DNA of 64,000 bases from Aedes albopictus. Taxonomy: Eukaryota; Arthropoda; Insecta; Diptera; Culicidae. The stretch's first letter is position 1, and each line of letters starts with the position of its first letter. The notes under the pieces are model-generated. The model was not told the DNA's origin. It saw nothing but the letters and a program-made list of their open reading frames with translations, and searched no databases. A program made the position numbers and the translations under genes. Where the stretch lies: positions 124,001-188,000 of the forward strand of contig NW_026917309.1 in NCBI RefSeq assembly GCF_035046485.1. The letters are read 5' to 3'. Shown here one piece after another: positions 34,901-45,270 of the stretch.

Positions 34901-37090
34901 CAGGGTGTCTACTCATAACTCAAAATAAAATTCCCTGAGTTTTCCAGGTTTTTCCAGATGAAATTTTGAAAGTTTATAATTCAAAAAATAACCCAAATTT
35001 TCTAAAAATTATAAAGGGTGACTTAGGGTATCATCGGCAGGTTTGTTCTCTCCGTCATGAGGGATTTATGCCGGCCAAATTGCCTGAAACTTGATCATAT
35101 TCAGCTTGGTTGGGAAGGATTTGATGTCAACTCTGAGTTCAACAGGTTTCAAAAAAAAACCCCCATGACGAAGAGAACAAAACTGCCGAAAATACGTAAG
35201 TTCCCCTACTCTTCAAAAATTCTTTCAAGATTTCTGAGCATAGTTCCTGGAATTTCTTCCAAAGTTACTTCCTGGCTTTCTGCAGGATTTTTTCACACGA
35301 GATATCTGTTTGAGTACGTCCCGATAATTCTTGCAAAGCTTTTCCGATATACTTCTAGAGATTCTCGTTGGATTCCTCCTAAAGATCCATCCAAAACTAT
35401 TCAAAGTTTCTTCAAGAATGTCATTGGTTGAACCTCGTAGCCATGCGGTTAGAGTCCGGGTGGATGAGGGTTCGATTCCCGCTCTAAGCGATGAAATTTT
35501 TCACGAGACTAGCTCATCCGTAGTCACTCCGTGTTAAGTTTCGTTCAATCGGTACAGTCGCCGGCTGAAGCCAGTGTCCATGTCTTTTTTTCGGGACAGC
35601 TATTGGATTTTTACCGATAGTTTTCCGATATTCCTCTTGTTTTCCTCGCGGAACTTCGTCCGCAACTGCCTTCAGGATTCCATGAGGTTTTCAGAATTCC
35701 TCCTTGGATGTCCTCTCGGGATTACTATTACCTAAAACTTTTTTCGAGATGTCTCTTTTTTTTTCTCAAGTTTTTCCTGAAGTTCGTGTCGAGATTTCTT
35801 CAATAACACTTTGCGGAATTTCTCGCAAGATTTTATTTGAATTCCATCGAATATTTCTCATTCAGACATTCTGAGGAAAACCCGTAGAAGAATCCCTGCA
35901 ATTACTTTGGGAGAAATCCCCAAAGGAGTATCCAGAATCTTGGGACCATTTCTGGTATAGATTCCGGGAAGAATTTTGGGAATAATGCACAGAATATCTG
36001 TAAAAACTCTCAGGTGGATCACTGCAAGAAATCCGGCACAACTACAAGAAACAGCCTGGCTCTGAAAGAATGCAAGAGAAGAATTAAATGAGAAAGTTCA
36101 GAAATAACTCCTGTGGAAATCCCAGAAGGCACTCTGGAAAAAAATCTCAGGAGAAAATCCAGGGTAAATTAAGAAAAACTCTGAGAGACATCTCATGACC
36201 AACATCAAAGGAATCTTCTGAGAGAAGCTCCAGGAGATACTCCGAGAAAAATATCAGGTAAAACTTCAAAATAAACCTCTCGAAAACGTTTAACAAATTC
36301 CTGTACGAGACTAGGAAGAACATCTCGAAGAAAGCCCAAAGCAATGGTTTGAAGATATCAGAGGAAAAAAAAAAATGAAAGAAATCTCTTGAGGAACTCT
36401 TGCAGTAAATTCGTGAAAACTCCTTCAGAAACCCTTGGAGGAAGTTTAGTAGAAACCCCAGGAATAACTCTTTTATCAACTCTGAAAGACATTCTGTGAA
36501 GATCTTCTGGAGAAGTCCCAAGAGGAACACCGGAAGGAATCGGGTAAAATTTCCGTGAGGAGCGCCGAAAGAAATTTCACGATTTATCCCGACAGATACT
36601 CTTGTAAAGTATTCGGTATAAATTCTGGTAGAAATCCTACGAAGATTTCTTTGAGCAAAACACTGGAGGAACTCTGGGAAGAAATAGCATTCCCGTGAAA
36701 AACTCCAGGAGAAATCGGTTGGAATTGAGGAATCCTGGAAGAAATCAGGAAGTATACCTTTCCGGAAAAAAATCAAAAAGGAATACCAAGTAAAATAGTG
36801 TTAAAAAATTCGAATTTTACAAGAAATCCTGGGAGACATTCCCGGAGGTATTTCTGAAGAAGTTGCAGAAAGAAATTCTGACGGAATTTCTGGAAAAAAA
36901 ATCCTTGTTGCGAAATTTCTATATGGATTTTTACCACTAGGTTCATACGACCCAATGTTTTTTTTTTTATCGGAGCAAAATTTCCCTGAGTACTCAAGAA
37001 ATTCCCTGAGTATTCCAGGTTTTTCCCTGTTAAATAAAATTCCCTGAGGATTCCCGGTTTTCCAGGTTTTTCCAGGTAGTAGACACCCTG
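34901..37090. mobile_element. TIR element inserted in an RTE relic, 2.19 kb
   Basis: The ends are CAGGGTGTCTAC at 34901-34912 and GTAGACACCCTG at 37079-37090. Subterminal copies of 'ttccctgagttttccagg' occur at both ends. TGTT is duplicated (34897-34900, 37091-37094), and removing the element restores the RTE reading order. The interior is a degenerate GGAATTCC array, pyrimidine-rich to about 35890 and purine-rich after, so the whole element is a long imperfect foldback. A SINE is nested at 35425-35590. The 209-codon minus-strand frame at 36147-36776 is a product of the array. The superfamily is uncertain: the terminus looks hAT-like but the duplication is 4 bp. Confidence 0.75.
35425..35590 (+). 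mobile_element. tRNA-related SINE lacking a full anticodon arm
   Basis: An A-box-like 'gtagccatgcggttagagtc' and a B box GGTTCGATTCC (35469-35479) are followed by 'cagtcgccggctgaagccag' and a T-run at 35587. The arrangement matches a dispersed Aedes SINE type. It lies inside the foldback element. Confidence 0.6.
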
Positions 37091-37790
37091 TGTTCACCAT
37101 CGCCCTGGAAGATGTTATGCTATAAGCCGGGCCCAACAGTCGAGGTACGACTTTCACTAAATCCGGCAAATTTGTCTGTTTTGCGGATGTCATAGATATT
37201 ATTGCAAGACTATTTTAAACTTTGGCAGAACCGTAGACACGCCTGAAACGTGAAGCAGCAAATCAGGAACGCGTCAAAAAACGAAGTATTTGTTGGTATT
37301 AGGAACCACGAACGTCACAACGGGGCAAGCCTAGACAGCAGTGTGCGGTAGTGAAGGACTTCGTCTACTTAGTATCCTCATCGACGGCAGACAATAATAT
37401 AAACCGTGAAATACGAAGGCACATCATTAGCGGAAGTCAGGCATACTATGAACTCTACAAGAACCTGAGGTTGAAAAGATTCATCGCCATTCTAAATGCA
37501 CCATGTACAAGATGATGATAAGACCGATGGTTCTCTACGGACACAAGACATGGATCATGCTCGAGGAGGATATGCAAGCTTTCGAAGTGTTCGAGTATCG
37601 AATGCTTACGACCATCCTTGGTAAAGTTCTACAAAACCGTAACTAGTGTTCGCAAGAGATCCGGACGGCACAAAAAAAAACCTAGAGGGCAGCATGCAAG
37701 GTGGGTGGATCAGGTGGAAAGAGATCTGGCGAGTGTTGGGCGTGACCAAGGTTGGTTGAATGATGTCGATATCATCATTACCGGAACCAC
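37091..37790 (+). pseudogene. RTE-clade LINE reverse-transcriptase relic, part 2
   Basis: It continues part 1 directly after the TGTT duplication. Recognisable pieces are a degenerate catalytic box near 37180 ('FVCFAD', second aspartate lost), 'IRRHIISGSQAYYEL', 'TMYKM', and the C-terminal 'ARWVDQVERDLASVGRD', also present in the copy at 56444-57343. Several frameshifts and stops are present. It is clearly dead and older than the copy at 56.4 kb. Confidence 0.75.
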
Positions 37791-37849
37791 CTTTATTACA
37801 AGCATTGTTCAAAGCGAGACTAATTCCATGCAAGTGTGCATCTAGCAAA

Positions 37850-38085
37850 TATTGGTTGGACGTAAGTGTTTATATAACGCATATGAAATCACGGGTAGTG
37901 CCACGCTCGTAAAGAGACTGACGCTATCGCTCATCATTTTGCCAACTTTGAAGAGAACTCTGATGAACAGAATCGCGTAAATTTTTTCTATCATAGATCT
38001 CACCTTCCTATGTGCCTGCCTTTGCGAGGGAGTCCGCTTTCTCATTGCCATGAATAAGGAAATGTGAAGGGTCCCATACAAAAGA
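37850..38085 (-). pseudogene. RNase H relic of a non-LTR retrotransposon
   Basis: In one minus-strand frame the text includes 'WDPSHFLIHGNEKADSLAK', the GNEKAD motif of retrotransposon RNase H, then 'SLQSWQND', typical of the tail after that domain. In-frame stops break it. RTE elements lack RNase H, so this is from a different LINE lineage (I, LOA or Jockey type; not resolvable). Confidence 0.7.
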
Positions 38086-39964
38086 AATCTTTTATGATCT
38101 TTAGCTCCCTTGATTTTCCTCCCCTGTTGGGGACATTAAGCCACTGCGTCCAATAAGCTGAAGTTTTGTGGCATGTCCCGTTTTGATATTCGCATCTAGC
38201 TAGCTAATTACCATGTGTCAAGTAATCAGCTTCTGCCCTACGCATCGTCTCCCAGTCTGGTGATATGCAATTTATAAACCCCAAAACCTTCACAGGTTCT
38301 GCAGACCAGATCTAACTGGGTTGCAAGCAACCACTATTAAGCAAAAATTGCCTGCGCGTGTATAAAGCACCACAGCTGCAAGGCAGATGTTCCGAGGTTT
38401 CAGGTTCCATGTTACAGAAACTTCTTTGGTTTAAGAGGAAAGAAAAATGGATGTTTTATTCCCGTAACGTGGGTAGATCACCTTAGAACGGTGCGTTACG
38501 GTGTAAGATCTACAACATTGCATCAAATTTTAATCTTGCTATTTTACTGCCAAAAGTGGTGGCATACCAGATTAAAATTTGATGTATTTTTGTAATGGTT
38601 ATGTTTTAATTTATGTTTTGTTTTGTTTTTAACTTCTAATAAACCTTTTTGTTTCAGGAGGATTCAGGTAATTTTATTGTATAGTAATACCATGTTTTAA
38701 AAAATAGTAACTGTAACGAGCGTATCACTTTTGCCTTATTCAGTATATATTACTTAATCCTTTATTCTCTTTTCAGTGAAGAATCGTACCACCATTCCTG
38801 GCGCACTAATCAATATTTTTTAGCAAATCACCGTATACATCACCATAATAATACATGCGAACATGTTTAAATATCTATATCGTTATCTGGAAGCGTTTGG
38901 TACGGGAGGTCCACGCTTCCATCTTTCCCCTCGATTTCAAGGTGTAGATGTTTTCAAATATTGACTATGTTGAAATCTGTCTATCCCTTGAAATCTTCTC
39001 TGCGGTACATGCTGCGCAGTTGGCCTGGCCGTTAGACAAGAAAAATGATAGACTTGAAAAGTCTTCATTTTCCAGGATGCATTCAAGTAATGGCTGCGTT
39101 AGTGTGAGATTAGATTAGATTAGATTAGAGGAAAGAAAAATGGACGTTTTACAGGACTATCCGAGTAGATAAAGTTGTGGTCTGTAGATATGTTGACAAT
39201 CATCCACAAAGCGAATTCGATTGCTGTCAGCTTTTAGCAACATACAATATCTCTTTTGTGGATTGAAATATTGATACTTTTCGTTGAAAATGCGAGGAGT
39301 AGATATATGTAAACCAAAGTTGATCTGGTATGCCAGATGGAATTTAGAAGTGTACAGTCAGAGTATTTCTTGGAAGTTGTTAATGACAAGTTGCGGTAAG
39401 TATCCTTAGCGACATAGTAACAAAACGGTATGAATTGTTATTAGATGCTGGTTTACCAAATTTTTGAATAGCTTTACTTTAATGAACGAGTTTGTCTTTT
39501 TGGGATATCTAGATTCTTACGTAGATTGTACTCGATCATATCGCGTTTCGGAGCGAAATCGTTTGATGGAAGAAGGGTCAAACTAAATTCCACCATAGTG
39601 AAGGGTCTTTTCATGGTACCGACTTTTGAGGATGTTTCTGAGTATGGGCAAACGATTAAATTTGGGGGAATCGGTTTAATACGCGCCACCTCGGGGTAAA
39701 ACGAACCTCCGCAATATTTCCCTAATCCTAATCAAATGAGTTTTGATGTAATATTTTTGCATGCAATGCATTTTCAATGTTTTATCTTCTCAATCAATAA
39801 GACTTTGAGGATCATATATCAAAGCAAAAATTATAAAATTAAAAAACGATGTTACCCGTTTTTGTTGAAATAATGGGAAAACTTGTTTCGCAATTCGGAA
39901 AATCAAAATGGCACAATATTGCATATTTTGGTATGGCATTCTCTTTGCTCACTCGCGAAATTAT
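38086..39964. other. Unannotated stretch with small palindrome and GATTA repeat
   Basis: At 38521-38585, CATCAAATTTTAATCT and its complement form a hairpin with a ~30-bp loop. At 39105-39128 GATTA is repeated five times. No gene or larger element was recognised; 39690-39710 has a 'ggggtaaaacg' phrase similar to 44090. Confidence 0.4.
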
Positions 39965-40222
39965 TTTTCTTCTTCTGTATGTCTCTACGTTCCCACTGGA
40001 ACTTGGCCTGCCTCTCTCCAACTTAGTGTTCTTTTGAGCACTTCCACAGTTATTAATTGGAGGGCTTTCTTTGCCAGTCATTGCATGAATTAGTATATTG
40101 TGAGGCAAGCACAATGATACACTATGCCCAGGGAGTCGAGAAAATTTTCCCGACGGGAACCGGAATGCCGTCTTCGGATTGGCGATCCATAGCCTTAACC
40201 ACTAGGCTAACTGGAGACCCCA
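39965..40222 (-). mobile_element. Feilai-type SINE, near full length
   Basis: Reading the minus strand: a tRNA-like head with A box TAGCCTAGTGG and loop GGATCGCCAATCC, then 'gggcatagtgtatc', 'ttaataactgtggaagtgct' and 'agttccagtgggaacgtag' near an AAGAAG tail at about 39967. The T-arm B box is degenerate. Confidence 0.75.
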
Positions 40223-40944
40223 CTCGCGAAATTATTTGTGTGAAAAAAGTGCCGTTTTTTAAGCGTACAAACGCGTATTTTAGGTCCAAAATTGCGAGTA
40301 CTCGTGGGGAAAAACCTCATTTTATCTATACATGGGATATTTATCATACCAAATACGCGCCAGAAACAAAAATGCAAATTTTTGATTCAGGAAATGTTAA
40401 TGCATTTCAGATATCCAATTGATATCCGGATGCATCAATGCGGGGCTTATTGTTTCAGAAAACGACCTCAAGATGTACGTGGAAGCCCTGTCATACTTGA
40501 AATGGGTCGTTGGACGTGCAGTAGAGCTATCACCTTCCATCTCCAGGACTAAAAGTGTTTGCTTCTACCCGACTAGATGGACATTACAAAATTATAACAA
40601 ACTGTGTTATTTTGTTACAATAAATTTTTATAACAAGGGTTGTTATAAAACATGTACCGTTAGTAGTTAAAATAACAAAAATTCTAACAAAGTTTCCACA
40701 AGAAAAGAACAAAAATGTAATAACTTTTGTTATGATCATAACAAAAATATTACAAAACTGGTTCCATGAAATATGATAGAATTTGACAAAATTATAACAA
40801 ATTGTGTTATAATTCCTTGGCAACCTTTTAGAGTAAAAACTAAATTTTTATACTCATTTTTTGGGTAAATATTTTTAAGTGTGTTATTCTATTTTTAGAA
40901 TGAGTAGGTAACACAAAAAAAAGTTTCCAGTACGTTTTAAAATT

Positions 40945-41030
40945 TTTGGATCTGAACGGGATTTGAACCAAGACACCTACCATCGGTAGCAATCTGACGC
41001 CTCTGCCAATGAGGCTATCACAGCACTTGA
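40945..41030 (-). mobile_element. tRNA-like (Ser-type) SINE head
   Basis: The minus strand shows a D-arm GCC-TCATTGGCAGA-GGC, a loop with GCT in the anticodon position and a B-box-like GGTTCAAATCCC. Acceptor and T stems do not pair well. It is probably a tRNA-derived repeat rather than a working tRNA-Ser, since no long variable arm forms. Confidence 0.5.
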
Positions 41031-41391
41031 AGAGGGCGGTGATAGAAGCTTTACTCGTTCTACGTATTGCCAGTTTCCTCATTCAAATCCTTGTTTGTCA
41101 GACGCACACAAGCGGGGTAGTATGACGTCACATTGATGTTTGTTTGTTTGTTTTATTAACGACCTTTTAACTCAAGTGAGTCATTCAGGTCGACCAAGCA
41201 TACATATTTTGTATAAACTAAAACACGTCACATTGAGCTCGTTAACGTATAATATACTTGATTTGTCGTTAGTGGTTTTGTTTTAATCTAACACAATTAT
41301 ATCATATGCAGATATGATAACAGCTCTAGATATAATTTAGTTATATTCCACTTTTTTTATTTTAAGCAATGAAATGGAATCTATTACATAA

Positions 41392-41486
41392 GGGGTCATC
41401 CATTAAGTTTATCGTCACGTTTGGAGCAGGCAGGGAGGGTTGAAAATTTCCAATTTTAGCGTGACGTATACTTAATAAATGCTCCC
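41392..41486. mobile_element. Short MITE related to 2556-2725
   Basis: It opens GGGGTCATCCATTAAGT and closes ACTTAATAAATGCTCCC, with CGTCACG/GCGTGACG inside. Compared with the copy at 2556-2725 it lacks the internal repeat section. Frames none. Confidence 0.6.
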
Positions 41487-41522
41487 TCAGGTCGAAGCAA
41501 AATAGGTAGAATAAAGAAAATA

Positions 41523-41735
41523 GGGTCTGGGACCATTTGGGCAGGAGCACCTATTTTGGGCACTTGCTACTGTAGCTCAGTCAATTTTCAGCAAATTGAC
41601 TTAATTTTTGAAATACGGTAAGCTAAGCACAGTATCTAGCCATGTACAAAATTTCATATCAATTGATTTGAAATTGACTGTGTTACAGCAACAAGTGCCC
41701 AAAATAGGTGCTCCTGCCCAAATGGTCCCAGACCC
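41523..41735. mobile_element. 213-bp MITE with ~45-bp terminal inverted repeats
   Basis: GGGTCTGGGACCATTTGGGC begins a 45-bp arm that is perfectly or almost perfectly repeated in inverse at the right end; the arm continues through CAGGAGCACCTATTTTGGGC. TA duplicates lie at 41521-41522 and 41736-41737. The arm integrity suggests it is fairly young. Confidence 0.85.
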
Positions 41736-42553
41736 TACATCTTATAATTATTAAGTTCTACTTTTGCTTTCTCCATGTTCAATAACATTTACTACATGGT
41801 ATACTTTTTGGAGAAATTAGAACTGCAGTACGGTTTTGGTATTTATGCAAATCGATCTAATGTTTTCGCGTGTAAAGATACGTCATATGTGTAAAAATCA
41901 ACTCAAAAGTATTGGAAGGCATACAAAACGTAGTTCCATGTAACGGAAACATTGTTCGTCCGGACGCAAATTGCAGCACATCAATATCCGTCGTTTTAGA
42001 TAGGATGACTTTGAGTATTATCGACAGGTTTGTTCCCTTCGTCTTGAGGGTTTTATCGGCCAAATTGCCTGAAACATCCCGGTTAACCAGTGGGAGATTT
42101 TCGATATCGATCGATATCGATTTGTATTGAATCGATGGCGATCGCTATCGTCAGATAAAGCACTATAAAAGAAATCCGAATCTGGCTGATAGCGATGCTC
42201 ACGCAGAAATGACGCTTGTTTAAAGCAATAAAACGCACGATTGATTTACAAACTGAGAATTTACTTTTTCCAAAGTTGTATTTCTTTGTTCTTACTTAGA
42301 GTTTATCGATAAAAACAACCCATTATCATCATTTTACGTTAGAAACTTTATTTGTTTCTACAAAATGAAGTTCACAATCTTCCTATAACTTTCAAACTGT
42401 TCGTCCAATCAAGTGCGTGCTTGTTTTTGGGATATACAAATGTGTTTGAAATAACATAATGTTGTTGATGGAGCATCGAATAACTTATGAATATAGCGCA
42501 TTTTTTTTGAGAGACTCATGAAGTTAAATTCCGAATATCTCGGAAAGTTATTA

Positions 42554-42811
42554 AAGTAGACGTTCGGTCAGTGCAAGCGGTTTAACTGCAATGCTTTTTA
42601 ACTGCAAGTCCGGTAAGTGCAACAAATTTGCAGTTATCGCACCGCCAAATGTCAAAATAAGGCGCCATGTTAGCTAAAATGAACAGACGGATGAAGTTCA
42701 CGTTCAATTAACGTCTGTTGATGGTTTGTTGATACTGTCAGGCGTTCCAGTTATCGGATTTTTGTTCGCTAAGTGAAACGTAAACATATTGCAGTTATCG
42801 AACGTCTACTG
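42554..42811. mobile_element. MITE, second copy of the GTAGACGTTCG family
   Basis: GTAGACGTTCGG at the left (terminal CA mutated to AA) and CGAACGTCTACTG at the right, with TA at 42552-42553 and 42812-42813. It shares long segments with 823-1111, such as 'aatgctttttaactgcaagt', but the middle differs. Confidence 0.75.
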
Positions 42812-43419
42812 TATCTTTGACAACCTACCTAAATTTGAAAATGGTCTGATAAAAGGTTCCAAACCTTTTTCACGTTGTTCACCCGACTATGTATCGCGTA
42901 TGAACACAAAACTAAGGTTAACAGAAAAGTTTGTCAATGTTTACTTGTTTTGTTTCATACCAGACTTTACAATTGTGTCACAAAACTAACCCAACATCAT
43001 CTAGAAAATACTGTGCTGTTGTGTCAACAGGTTCTTCGCCACAGCTTCCAGCAGAAAGAATGTTCTTTAAAACGCTACAAAGCGCTGCAAAAGTACCAAA
43101 AAGTACTCTATGAAAGGAGCTGTTTTGTTGGTGAGGATTCTTATTCGATTGGCACATCATCCGGGAACTATACCGGTTTTGGATTAGAGTGCAATAAAAT
43201 AACCCCAAAAATAGAAAAAAGATAGCTGTGAAGTATTTGATTTCCAGCTATATTGCAGCTTACAGTTTGTATTGATAATAATATTTACATCCGACATGCC
43301 ACGGTGATATCCCAACAGTTATTTTTATTACACCTTCCAGCTGTAATGATATCGCATAACGATAGTAGCTTCAAAGCACTGCTGGTTTGAAAATAATTTG
43401 GCAGATTGATAACAAGTGG

Positions 43420-43600
43420 TCTGTTGCATTTTTCTAAACAAATATGACGCCGTCCCCAAATTACACGTCGCTCAAGGAAGATGGGAAAATACAACCGAGG
43501 AGTTACGGTCCATACAAAAAATTTAGGACTTTCATACAAAAAAGCGTAATGGAGGGGCTGTTAAAACATGACGATTTTAGCGTTGCGTTCTAAATGAATG
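43420..43600. mobile_element. Decayed MITE of the CATAAATTACG family
   Basis: Echoes of the 2556-2725 interior are visible: 'ccccaaattacacg', 'tccatacaaaaaattt', 'catacaaaaaagcg' and 'gttaaaacatgacgatttta'. The terminal repeats are no longer clear. Confidence 0.4.
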
Positions 43601-43992
43601 TTATAAGTTTTGTTTCATGGCTTTTGGCTCGAGTGGTCAATATTACAAAAATGATCCAACTATTTCGCGTCAATACAAATAACCCAACAAATTTTGAAAT
43701 TATTTTGTTAGAAAAAATGTAGCAAATACTATAATAAATGTGTTACGAAATTTTGTTATAGGCAATTATTTTAATATGCATAATGTAACAAATGCTATTA
43801 TATATCTGTTTGAATAAATAATACAAGTTTTGTTATAGTTTTGTTTTTAAAATAATAACAAATTTTGTTACAATTTTGTTATGATTATTCACATATACGA
43901 ATCATAACAACAAAATTATATCAAATTGTGTTATTTCTAACAACGGTTGTAATAATTTTGTTATAATCTTGAAAGGAGCTTCTGGTCGGGTA

Positions 43993-44872
43993 TGGATACA
44001 AGTTAAAAATAGGCGCAGACATTTTTCTTCCATAAAAGCACTGCCGGTCAGTGGGAGATGGATTGTACATACATACAAAATTGCGAGTACTCGTGGGGCA
44101 AAATGCGCCTGCTCTAGTCGTAACTGCGAATCAGCCGTTGGCGTTTGAATTATGACTGCATTATAATCTGTGCATAAATTTGAGAGACAACTAATAACGT
44201 CGAGTAAACACCGTGATGTAGCAACACTCAAACCACCTAGCTTCTTGGCGGGTTACATTTAGCGGCGCATTTTCCCCACTTCGACGGCGCGTTTTCGCCC
44301 CAAAAAAATAAAAACGCAAGTTACGACAACATTTTTTTTTTATAAAAATCACAACTTTGCTTCTATACTCAACCAGAGTGGGAAGAGGTTTAAATGATTC
44401 GATTCCTAAAGATACCGCTGATGTAAATTTTTGTCCAATCTATATTCCTAGTGAATTGACTGTTCTGACCATTCCCAGATGGTGATTTTCTTGGGAAAGA
44501 GATCACTGCCATGAAGATCTTCGACCAGTTTTCGCAATCAAGAAAAATGATAGTGAACCCAGAGAAAGGTTAAGACAACTTTCTTTGCCGTCGGAGGCAA
44601 TACGTGTTACTTTGCACTATTCAAAACTTTGCAACCATTTCAGCAAAAACCACACAATAAAACCACTCTGTAATCATCATATGGTTTACCCCACCCACTA
44701 CCACGTGACTTTTTATCATCCAAAATTGAAACTGGGTCTCCGTCGCCAGCAGGCCTAGAACTGAACTCGATTCCACAATCGCACATGGTTATCTTCTTTT
44801 CACAATACAAACCTCCTTCGGATGGGATTAGATGAACATCTAACACATTGTCTGTTGTGCAGATAGTCGAGT
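43993..44872. other. Unannotated stretch
   Basis: 'aaaattgcgagtactcgtgggg' at about 44077 also occurs at about 40287, so the two flanks of the 40.6-44.0 kb element share a dispersed repeat. A 118-codon minus-strand frame (44640-44996) has no domain and runs through the tRNA-like unit. Confidence 0.35.
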
Positions 44873-44946
44873 GACTCCGTAGCTTGAAGGAATAGAAGCG
44901 CCCGTCTAGCGAATTGGGAGTCGTGAGTTCGAGTCTCACCGGAGTA
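44873..44946 (+). tRNA. tRNA-Ala(AGC)-like sequence
   Basis: A 74-nt cloverleaf: acceptor GACTCCG with CGGAGTA pairs 6 of 7, D stem GCTT/AAGC pairs fully, loop CTAGCGA puts AGC in the anticodon, and T stem GTGAG/CTCAC pairs 5 of 5. The anticodon stem is weak (one mismatch and one wobble), and the first acceptor pair is a mismatch. A T-run follows about 10 bases downstream. It could be a diverged tRNA or a tRNA-derived repeat related to 11251-11322; I favour the latter. Confidence 0.45.
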
Positions 44947-45187
44947 CGTGGATTTCTTTTCATAATTTCAAATCTCAATTTGTTCATCGAGCACATGTTC
45001 TGTTGTGCACATGGATGTCAAAGCATTTTCAACAGTGTATCCAAACAAGGTTTTAGACTGTAGCTGTAGTTTTACTTCGACACAGCTCGTTTGAAAATTT
45101 GGATTGTGTCAAATACCGAAGATATTCTTTTGCTGTTGGCTTAAAAAATCAAATGAAGTAGAACTCCAAATCATTCGAGAAGGCCGA

Positions 45188-45221
45188 CACGAATGCCTAC
45201 TATGGTAAAGTGTCGTAAATA

Positions 45222-45255
<34 letters not shown>
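45188..45255 (+). mobile_element. Severely 5'-truncated LINE tail with 15-bp duplication
   Basis: ATTCGAGAAGGCCGA occurs at 45173-45187 and again at 45256-45270. Between them lies only 'ggtaaagtgtcgtaaataa'-type 3' UTR and an (AAT)n tract (45222-45255). A long direct duplication bracketing a 3' tail is the mark of target-primed reverse transcription with extreme 5' truncation. Confidence 0.75.
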
Positions 45256-45257
<2 letters not shown>

Positions 45258-45270
45258 TCGAGAAGGCCGA

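Larger units (their letters stand above)
40568..43990. mobile_element. TA-flanked element with TATAACA-rich ends, 3.4 kb
   Basis: The left end CCCGACTAGATGG and right end CTTCTGGTCGGG are inverted, each followed inward by ~250 bp dense in AATTATAACAAA. TA is at 40566-40567 and 43991-43992. The interior contains four MITEs and a tRNA-like unit, so it has grown by insertion. The alternative is two separate related MITEs that each lost an inner end; the flanking TA pair favours one element. Confidence 0.5.

Noticed and set aside
36147..36776. 209-codon minus-strand frame
   Set aside because: It lies in the purine-rich half of a degenerate array inside a TIR element; its composition is repeat-derived and no domain is present.
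44640..44996. 118-codon minus-strand frame
   Set aside because: It reads antisense through a tRNA-like unit and has no domain.
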